A DNA stretch of 32,939 bases from an uncultured Bacteroidota bacterium (lineage in GTDB: Bacteria; Bacteroidota; Bacteroidia; Chitinophagales; LD1): NCBI GenBank assembly GCA_903861145.1, contig CAIOTH010000150.1, positions 1-32,939 of the forward strand, written 5' to 3'. Positions 1-6,007 of the stretch are shown here, in pieces (the first letter of the stretch is position 1; each line of letters starts with the position of its first letter). The notes beneath the pieces are model-generated. The model did not search any database. It was not told the origin of the DNA and saw only the letters and a list, made by a program, of their open reading frames with translations. The position numbers and the translations under genes were made by a program.

Positions 1-537
1 CAGCTCAAGTTCGGAGTTAAAGAATGGAACGCTATCGGCAGGTATTTTCTTGAAAAAGGCCTCTACTTCAGCGGGGGAAACTTTTAAGCTTGAAAAGGCT
101 TTGCCCTTCATTTTATCGGAAACCAATTGTTTTTCGATATCGTCTTTAAAGTCATCTTTTAGCTCAATAATATTTTTGCCATAGTATTCTTCCAGCTTCT
201 CTTTTGAACCGAATACCGATATGAAGTATTTAATACGGCGGTCAAGCTCGGCATCTACTTCTTCAGGTGAAGCGGTAACACTATCTATTTGCGCCTGCGA
301 TAAGAAAAGTTTATCGAGCAAAAGGTTATCGAACAATATACATCGTTCATCAGCCGGTAGCGGTGTAGCCTGAGCCTGGCTGGCTAATTGTTGGTACTGG
401 GCCTCAACATCCGATTCGAGAATGATGTTATCGCCAACTACGGCAAGCACTTTATCAATTAAGGTAGCCTGGGCAAATGTGGCCGACGAAAGAACCAGCA
501 TTAAACAGCTAAGTATGGTAGTTTTTATGTTATTCAT
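1..537 (-). CDS. surA: SurA-like periplasmic chaperone / peptidylprolyl isomerase, 3' part missing
   Basis: The gene starts with ATG at 537 and runs off the left edge, giving 179 codons without a stop. The N-terminus is a typical signal peptide (MNNIKTTILS, then a hydrophobic run ending near ATFAQA). It is followed by the IDKVLAVVGDNIILESDVE segment characteristic of the SurA N-terminal chaperone domain. The parvulin domains expected further on lie outside the window. SurA escorts unfolded outer-membrane proteins across the periplasm to the BAM complex. It is the fourth gene of a minus-strand cluster of folding factors and follows the beta-barrel gene by 25 nt, so it is probably co-transcribed. 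The SurA family call is strong. The parvulin content and full length cannot be judged here. Confidence 0.85.
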   Translation of the reverse strand, partial: MNNIKTTILSCLMLVLSSATFAQATLIDKVLAVVGDNIILESDVEAQYQQLASQAQATPLPADERCILFDNLLLDKLFLSQAQIDSVTASPEEVDAELDRRIKYFISVFGSKEKLEEYYGKNIIELKDDFKDDIEKQLVSDKMKGKAFSSLKVSPAEVEAFFKKIPADSVPFFNSELEL

Positions 538-562
538 GGTTATATGGGGCGCTAAGTAACGC

Positions 563-1174
563 TTATTCCTGTTTTTTCTTATCCAAAAAAGCATAAAGCC
601 CTAAAGAAAAACCAAAATTGGTGGTGGGTAGTTGGGTTTGAGCGCCCGTGGCGGTAATGTATAAAGCGCTTTCAATGGCAATATGGGGGTTCAGAAAGTA
701 GGCAATGCCGGCTGAACCCGATACCGAAAAGCCATCGTAATTGGTTAAGCTGGCACTGCTATTAGGCACGTTGTTGCTACGTATTTGGGTAAAAACCGTA
801 TACCCGGCGTTGGTTGAAAGAAAGGGTTTCATAGCCTTTTTGCCAAAATAGTATTTTAAAAAAGGCCCTACCAGGGTATTAAAGTTAGTAGTAGTAGTTC
901 TCACTTCTGTAGTGGCATTAAGCGTGCGTGCGCTGCTACAGCCAAAGGAATAAATACCACCTATGGCAAAGTTATTAATTACAAAGGCACCAAAAGATGG
1001 GGCAAGCGTTAGGTTAAAAGTGTTTGCCGTTCCCTTTATAGACTCGCTAATGTTAGTGCTGCCACCAATGATGAGCATTCCTTTTTCGGCCTGCGCAGAC
1101 AGCATTCCTGCCTGGGCCATTGAGCCCAAAGTGATGAGAAGAAACGTAGTAAATTTTTGAACCCCGCGCGTCAT
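563..1174 (-). CDS. Small outer-membrane beta-barrel protein (porin-like, OmpA-type barrel fold)
   Basis: A 203-aa protein with an N-terminal signal peptide, probably cut near SAQA (residues 26-29). The rest is made of alternating hydrophobic and polar beta strands rich in Gly, Asn, Thr and aromatic residues, including FGAFVINNFAIGGIYSFG, GPFLKYYFGKK and GIAYFLNPHIAIESALYI. This fits the small 8-stranded barrels annotated in Bacteroidota as 'outer membrane beta-barrel' or 'porin family'. It ends in LGLYAFLDKKKQE, so a short charged tail follows the last strand. Its ATG (1172-1174) overlaps the stop of the upstream lipoprotein gene (1174-1176) by one base, which implies translational coupling. 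It sits between SurA-type chaperones, so it may be a client or a partner of them (inference). The specific function is unknown. Confidence 0.75.
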   Translation of the reverse strand: MTRGVQKFTTFLLITLGSMAQAGMLSAQAEKGMLIIGGSTNISESIKGTANTFNLTLAPSFGAFVINNFAIGGIYSFGCSSARTLNATTEVRTTTTNFNTLVGPFLKYYFGKKAMKPFLSTNAGYTVFTQIRSNNVPNSSASLTNYDGFSVSGSAGIAYFLNPHIAIESALYITATGAQTQLPTTNFGFSLGLYAFLDKKKQE

Positions 1175-2028
1175 TATTTTACTAGTATTTCGAATGATTT
1201 GGATTTGATACCATCCTGGTAAATTTTATCGTAAATTTTTTCTACCAGTTGCAAACGCCTCTTTTCAATAATTGCCTTTACTAATTGGCGATGAATAAAC
1301 TCTATAGGCGGGGCCTGGTCTTTTTTCATAACGGCGGCTATCTTAATAAACCACGAACCGCTTTCGGTTTTAAACTCCTTAAAACTTTTCGAAAAGCTCA
1401 AGGTAGCTATGTCGTTTTCGTTTAGCGGAAAGTTTTTTACCAGGTTATCTTTATCGTACCAAATACCATGGTCAAGCACCTGGCTTGAAGCAAACTCCTT
1501 GCAATATCCGTCAAGCTTGCGCGCAGTTTCTTCATCGTCTTGTTTGTTAATCCACTTGCGTGCGTTATCTATATCCCTGGCATCTTTTTTTAGCTTAATA
1601 AAAAGCAACTGGTAAACATCTTTCTCCAGCGGAAAATCGACCTTTAGCTTTTCGTACCATTCATTCGATTCGGCCTGCGTAACAGCGGTATCAAGCCGTT
1701 TATTAATCAATGCCTTTTCATATTCATACAGCATCAGGCTTTCGCGATATTCCTCCACCTTTTTTGTTATGCCAAGGTCATCTTCGGGAATGTTTTGTTG
1801 CGCTTTTTGCAAAAGTAACTTTTTGCGCACCCAGTTATCGGCGTAGTTTTTTAATACCTCAATGCTATCTTTTCCTTTCAACCCTTTGGTTAAACCCTGT
1901 ATTTCCGAAGCGTATAAATAATCGTCATTCACCCTGGCAATAGCATCTTTATCGCTGCCTTGCTTCTTTTTAAAAAAAGAACAAGCGGTTAGCGAAAGCA
2001 GAAAAGCTATGACTACGAGATTTTTCAA
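1174..2028 (-). CDS. SurA/PrsA-related lipoprotein, PPIase domain degenerate or absent
   Basis: A 284-aa protein. A lipoprotein signal peptide ends in the lipobox LTAC with Cys16, so it should be membrane anchored. The SurA-like N-terminal helical region follows (ARVNDDYLYASEIQGL around residues 30-45, then a long helix with KNYADNWVRKKLLLQKA). The central part (about 135-245) has a parvulin-like order of strands and helices but lacks the clear HILV...GG.LG.F signature seen in its upstream neighbour. I therefore regard it as a chaperone-like family member rather than a proven isomerase. Related proteins of about 280 aa next to SurA genes are common in Bacteroidota and are usually annotated as peptidylprolyl isomerase. 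It follows the double-parvulin gene by 148 nt, an interval holding a strong hairpin, and is coupled to the barrel gene downstream. Confidence 0.7.
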   Translation of the reverse strand: MKNLVVIAFLLSLTACSFFKKKQGSDKDAIARVNDDYLYASEIQGLTKGLKGKDSIEVLKNYADNWVRKKLLLQKAQQNIPEDDLGITKKVEEYRESLMLYEYEKALINKRLDTAVTQAESNEWYEKLKVDFPLEKDVYQLLFIKLKKDARDIDNARKWINKQDDEETARKLDGYCKEFASSQVLDHGIWYDKDNLVKNFPLNENDIATLSFSKSFKEFKTESGSWFIKIAAVMKKDQAPPIEFIHRQLVKAIIEKRRLQLVEKIYDKIYQDGIKSKSFEILVK

Positions 2029-2088
2029 TGTGTGCCTTTTGCGCGTTTGATTTATACTGAAAACCTGGTTACGAAAGAACTTTACTAA

Positions 2089-2141
2089 AGAAAATAATCT
2101 TACACAGCCGGTTAAACCCGGTTTGTGTAAGATTATTTTCT
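2089..2141 (-). terminator. Long hairpin between the double-parvulin PPIase gene and the lipoprotein gene
   Basis: The arms at 2089-2106 and 2124-2141 are perfectly complementary over 18 bp. A further CCGG/CCGG pairing inside the loop extends the structure after a small internal loop. On the minus strand the 3' arm runs into a T-rich stretch (TTATTTTCTTT), and the plus-strand version is also flanked by T/A-rich sequence. It could be an intrinsic terminator, possibly bidirectional, or an RNA-stabilising or processing element that lowers expression of the three downstream genes relative to the first. The structure is seen directly. The role is inferred. Confidence 0.6.
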
Positions 2142-2176
2142 ATACCAATACCCTTAAACTGCGCTTAGCGCGAAGC

Positions 2177-4150
2177 TTATTTTTTTATCAGCGATTTGAA
2201 AACACTTTCATCAAGACTGATAGGATACTTAGCTCTTAGCGATTCTAACCAGGTTTTTTCAAGATACTCCTGGTAATCAGAAACGATATAGCCCTTTGCT
2301 TCTTTTAATGATTTAGGCTCCGGCCCGGCTATTTGTTTAACCAGTATAAACTGGTAGCTGCTATCGTTTAACTTGTTAACGGTCGTAATGCCCGGTTTCC
2401 AGTCAATTTTGTCAACTACATCGTACTGGCCTTTTTCGTATTTGCCTTCAATAACCGATACGTGCTCTTTGTTGCCAACCTTATTGAATTTCTCTTTTAT
2501 TTCTTCCGGCGTTTTCTTTTTCTCAACCATTTTGTAAGCCTCGTCAGCTGCCTTTTTATCATTCACATTATAAATAGATACTTCGGCGCGGTTACCCCAC
2601 ATGTATTTGGTAGCATTTTTTTGGCGGAAAGCCTCAAGGCCCAAGGTATCTTTAACGGCTTTGGTCCAAACCATTCTGTCCATCAGTTCAAACAGCAAAA
2701 TACCATCCCTGTATTCCTTCATCAGGTTTTTGAATTCCGGCTTCTTTACCTCTAGCATGCTTTCTTCGTAATCAAGGCATTTGCTATTAACAAAACCCTC
2801 ATAGTATTCATTCAACAAAGCCTCTTTGCTTTTATCGTTACGGCGTTTTGCGTTTTTTGCAATGTAATCGGTAAAGTCGCCTTCGGTATAGCTCTTACCG
2901 GCTAACTTAAACAACACCTTGGTGCTTTTATGTAACAGGCTATCGGCATGCCAGTTTCCTTTAACAATACTGCTATCCACGTGGCCGGCAAAATCGGCCT
3001 TAACATCTGCGTATTGCATAAAGCTGTTTTCCTTCTTAATGCGATCAACCAAAACGGTTTTAGCCACTTCCGAACGCGAATCTCTTTCAACTTTCTTTTT
3101 AATATCGGCTTTAACTTCGCCAAAAGGCTGTGGCTCTTTTCTTTCTAAACGCTTAAGTATGTGCCAACCCAATTTGGTCATAATGGGTTTAGAAATATCA
3201 CCGTCTTTTTGCAACGCGAAAGCGGCATCTTCAAACTCAGGCATCATACGTGTTTGAGCACCGGTGCCAAACCATGGCAGTTCGCCATTTTTGGCGCGAG
3301 AACCCTTATCTTCTGAAAAATCTTTTACAGCATCTTCAAAGGTTGTTTTCTTTGAAGTAAGGAGGGCATAAATTGAATCAATTTTGTGCTTTGCGTCAGC
3401 TTGTTGTGCATCGGTTGCCTTTTCAGGGAAACGAATCATTAAATGGGCAACATGCATTTGGCCGCGAGAAGCGCGGGTATCGTTCACTTTTACAAGGTGG
3501 TAGCCAAACTCGGTTCTAACCGGTTCGCCCAATTCACCTTTCTTTAAAGTGTATGCGGCATTTTCAAAAGGGTAGATAGTGCCGAAAACTGAAAACCAAC
3601 CAATGTTGCCACCGTTGTTTTTGGCTGATGGGTCTTCAGAACTTTCTTTAGCTACTTTTTCGAAAGCCTCTCCCTTTTCAATTCTTTTACGAAGAGCTAA
3701 TATTTTTTTGTAAGCAGTAAGGGTATCGGCAGGGTTTGCGTTTTCGTCGCATTTTACCAGGATGTGGCTGGCGTTAACTTCGGTTTTTGAACGCTCAAAC
3801 GCTTCGGCAATCAGCTTGTCGGTTATTTCGCGGTCGCTTAGGTACGATTTTGCCAATTGTTTTCTGTAACCTTCCAATTCGTTTTTAAGGCTTGGAATGG
3901 TGTCCAGTTTCATGGCCTCGGCTTCGCGCACTTTTAGGCGGAAGTTTTCGTACAGTCCCAAATAGCTATGTAGCGAGGTATCGCTATAGTTAGCCTGGTT
4001 ATTTACGTTGTTTTTGTTGTAAACGTATTCAAAATCACTAACGGTAACCTTATCGCCGCCCACGGTAAAAAGGGTCCTGTTGTCGTTATCCTGGGTAAAA
4101 GATGAGAGTATAAAAGCAAGCAATGCAACCGGAATGAAATACTTCTTCAT
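2177..4150 (-). CDS. Periplasmic peptidylprolyl isomerase with two parvulin domains (SurA/PrsA-like)
   Basis: A 657-aa protein with a signal peptide (residues 1-19), a helical N-terminal chaperone segment (about 25-123), and two parvulin-type rotamase domains. The first spans about 124-223, with ASHILVKCDE, GGNIGWFSVF and FGYHLVKVND. The second spans about 231-335, with VAHLMIRFP, NGELPWFGTG and LGWHILKRLE. A C-terminal half of about 320 residues contains no domain I can name, but is mostly helical and charged and probably forms the client-binding part. Parvulins speed prolyl bond isomerisation in secreted and outer-membrane proteins. It is the first gene of the minus-strand folding cluster. 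A candidate -7 box lies at 4184-4191. Whether it is soluble or membrane associated cannot be read from the sequence, since no lipobox is present. Confidence 0.88.
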   Translation of the reverse strand: MKKYFIPVALLAFILSSFTQDNDNRTLFTVGGDKVTVSDFEYVYNKNNVNNQANYSDTSLHSYLGLYENFRLKVREAEAMKLDTIPSLKNELEGYRKQLAKSYLSDREITDKLIAEAFERSKTEVNASHILVKCDENANPADTLTAYKKILALRKRIEKGEAFEKVAKESSEDPSAKNNGGNIGWFSVFGTIYPFENAAYTLKKGELGEPVRTEFGYHLVKVNDTRASRGQMHVAHLMIRFPEKATDAQQADAKHKIDSIYALLTSKKTTFEDAVKDFSEDKGSRAKNGELPWFGTGAQTRMMPEFEDAAFALQKDGDISKPIMTKLGWHILKRLERKEPQPFGEVKADIKKKVERDSRSEVAKTVLVDRIKKENSFMQYADVKADFAGHVDSSIVKGNWHADSLLHKSTKVLFKLAGKSYTEGDFTDYIAKNAKRRNDKSKEALLNEYYEGFVNSKCLDYEESMLEVKKPEFKNLMKEYRDGILLFELMDRMVWTKAVKDTLGLEAFRQKNATKYMWGNRAEVSIYNVNDKKAADEAYKMVEKKKTPEEIKEKFNKVGNKEHVSVIEGKYEKGQYDVVDKIDWKPGITTVNKLNDSSYQFILVKQIAGPEPKSLKEAKGYIVSDYQEYLEKTWLESLRAKYPISLDESVFKSLIKK

Positions 4151-4183
4151 AATTTAAAAGATATTTTTTTGTTTTTAGGCCTG

Positions 4184-4191
4184 CAAATATT
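4184..4191 (-). promoter_or_regulatory. Candidate -7 element for the folding-factor cluster
   Basis: The minus strand reads AATATTTG, matching 7 of 8 positions of the Bacteroidota -7 consensus TAnnTTTG. It lies 33 nt upstream of the PPIase start codon. I do not see a convincing -33 TTTG at the usual spacing, so this is a weak call. Confidence 0.35.
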
Positions 4192-4261
4192 GAAAGCCGC
4201 TTTTAAAGCCGTGCGAAGTTAAACTTTTTTAACATCGGTCAAAATGAGCGCTTTCGGGTGT

Positions 4262-4269
4262 TAAATTTG
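4262..4269 (+). promoter_or_regulatory. Candidate -7 promoter element for the TPR gene
   Basis: TAAATTTG matches the Bacteroidota -7 consensus TAnnTTTG exactly and would give a leader of roughly 40 nt before the ATG at 4319. No clear -33 TTTG is present about 19-21 nt upstream. A T-rich run lies slightly farther away. Confidence 0.45.
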
Positions 4270-4318
4270 GATAGAATAGACGACTTTAGAGGTAGTGTTA
4301 ATTTAGATTTTTTGGATA

Positions 4319-5326
4319 ATGCGGGTGCCTAAAGGAACAATAAAAAGGTATTGGTTAATTTTTGCGGCCCTAACCTGGCTATGTTTTACGCTTGAGGCGC
4401 AGCGTAGCTATACCCCCGGGGTTAATTGCTATACCAAAGCAGAGTTGCTTAGCCTTAGCGACTCTATTAGGGTACTAAACCTGCAAATTGCGGCTAATCC
4501 ATCTATGGCACGTTTATATGCAAAAAGGGCATATTATAGGTCTCCTCTTGGAGATTATGCAGGTTCGTTACGCGATTACGACTCTGCGATAATGCTTGAT
4601 AAAAACTATAAGAACGCCTATTTTTCAAGAGGGTTAATGGAACTGCATTTTAATAAATGCGAGGCCGGCTTAAAAGATTTTTACAAAACTTTTGCTTTGG
4701 ATAGCACAGATTGTGGAGCCCTGCTTGGCATTGGCGATGCGTACGATTGCATGGATTCAGGTAAGCTCGCGTTAGAGTTTTACAATAAAGCGGTTCTGTG
4801 CAATCCCAATGATTGCTCATTTATAAGAAGGGTAGGTTTTTTTTATTTTGAACGGAAGAACTATCCCATAGCCCTGGAACAGGTTGACAAGGCGATTGCA
4901 AAAGGGTGCACGGATTCGAGATTGTTTGCGCTAAAAGGACATATATACAAGGAGACAAAGAACTATAGTAAAGCGATTGACGGATATAGTGAAGCGATAA
5001 ATGGGGATTTATCGGCCAATGAAAGATTAACGGATCCTGAGCTATACGCAGATATGTTTTTTAACCGTGGCTATTGTTTTGATGAGCTAAAAATGACTTC
5101 GAAGGCGGTTGAAGACTATTCGCGGGCTTTGGTACTTAATCCCAACGATAAATACTCGTTGTATAACCGGGGCCTGCTATATTTTAATGCTCACAAAAAG
5201 AAAAAGGCGGGTAAAGACTTTTACGCCGCGGCGCTTTTAGGAGATGAGGATGCTATCTCGTATTTGCGTGATGATTTTAAGAAACTGTACCGCGAATATT
5301 TAGCACAAAAAAGGATTGTTCAGTGA
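4319..5326 (+). CDS. Secreted or periplasmic tetratricopeptide-repeat protein
   Basis: A 335-aa protein with an N-terminal hydrophobic segment (YWLIFAALTWLCFTLEAQ, residues 11-28) that looks like a signal peptide. It is followed by about seven TPR units at roughly 63-96, 97-130, 131-164, 166-199, 200-232, 243-276 and 277-310. The units show the usual W/Y4-L7-G8-Y11-A20-F24-A27-P32 pattern, for example SRGLMELHFNKCEAGLKDFY and DYSRALVLNPNDKYSLYNRG. TPR arrays are protein-binding scaffolds, and the partner cannot be predicted. No enzymatic domain is present. The start is supported by the signal peptide and the upstream TAAATTTG box. The DUF2007 gene follows after 30 nt and may share the transcript. 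Confidence 0.82.
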   Translation: MRVPKGTIKRYWLIFAALTWLCFTLEAQRSYTPGVNCYTKAELLSLSDSIRVLNLQIAANPSMARLYAKRAYYRSPLGDYAGSLRDYDSAIMLDKNYKNAYFSRGLMELHFNKCEAGLKDFYKTFALDSTDCGALLGIGDAYDCMDSGKLALEFYNKAVLCNPNDCSFIRRVGFFYFERKNYPIALEQVDKAIAKGCTDSRLFALKGHIYKETKNYSKAIDGYSEAINGDLSANERLTDPELYADMFFNRGYCFDELKMTSKAVEDYSRALVLNPNDKYSLYNRGLLYFNAHKKKKAGKDFYAAALLGDEDAISYLRDDFKKLYREYLAQKRIVQ

Positions 5327-5356
5327 TGTTGTAACCGTTCGGATATTATATATTTA

Positions 5357-5743
5357 ATGTACATGCCCAACCTGCAAACCATTTGGTCGTTTCCTTACCA
5401 GCATCAAATGCTGATTATAAGGGGCAGGCTTGAGGCCGAAGGAATTGAAACCTTTGTGCAGGATGAATTGACAATACAAGTTGACCCGATGTATTCAAAT
5501 GCTCTTGGCGGTATTAAATTAATGGTGCATGCCGAAGATGCTACAAGGGCCACTGAAATTTTAGCCGAAGCGGGCTACCATAAAAAGAACGAAGCCGACA
5601 CCCCGGAATTTTTACAAAGGCTTTACACCTTCACCGGAAGCTTGCCTGTAATTGGGGAAATGAAATTTGAAAATCGGCTATTTATTATAACTGCAACATC
5701 GGTGGTATTGATTGCAGGTATTCTTTATTTGTTGGCGCGTTGA
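5357..5743 (+). CDS. DUF2007-domain protein with a C-terminal membrane helix
   Basis: A 128-aa protein. The N-terminal 70 residues match the DUF2007 / 'putative prokaryotic signal-transducing' fold: a beta strand, then a helix with IIRGRLEAEGIETFVQDE, a hydrophobic strand GGIKLMVHAEDA, and a helix ATEILAEAGY. A linker (75-105) leads to one C-terminal transmembrane helix (about 107-126, LFIITATSVVLIAGILYLLA), so the domain probably faces the cytoplasm from a tail anchor. The biochemical role of DUF2007 is not established. Two starts lie close together (Met1 and Met3). I keep the first, though MPNLQTIWSF from Met3 is equally reasonable. Confidence 0.72.
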   Translation: MYMPNLQTIWSFPYQHQMLIIRGRLEAEGIETFVQDELTIQVDPMYSNALGGIKLMVHAEDATRATEILAEAGYHKKNEADTPEFLQRLYTFTGSLPVIGEMKFENRLFIITATSVVLIAGILYLLAR

Positions 5744-5793
5744 GAGATGGCCATGCCGGCAGGTAAGTTTGTGAAAATACAGCCTTAATTTTT

Positions 5794-5817
5794 ATACAGG
5801 GCGCGCCTTGTATTTTA
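5794..5817 (+). terminator. Possible intrinsic terminator after the DUF2007 gene
   Basis: The sequence around GGCGCGCC forms a hairpin of about 8 bp (5794-5800 with 5805-5813, including one G-T pair) with a 4-nt loop, followed at once by TTTT. It lies about 50 nt after the stop codon at 5743. The stem is short and the T-run modest, so this is tentative. Confidence 0.4.
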
Positions 5818-6007
5818 CAATGCAGACGTGCATAATTAGGTGGAAGACAGCCATCAAAACAGGTGCAATCGGTTCATAATCAACCAAATGATTGCTTCGG
5901 GTAACTTTAACCTGTAAGCAATACAAACAGGACGCTGTAAAATGACGGGAAATACCTCTAATTTCCTCTTTACTTAAATGCCGGTGTGGACTATATTATA
6001 GTTACCC

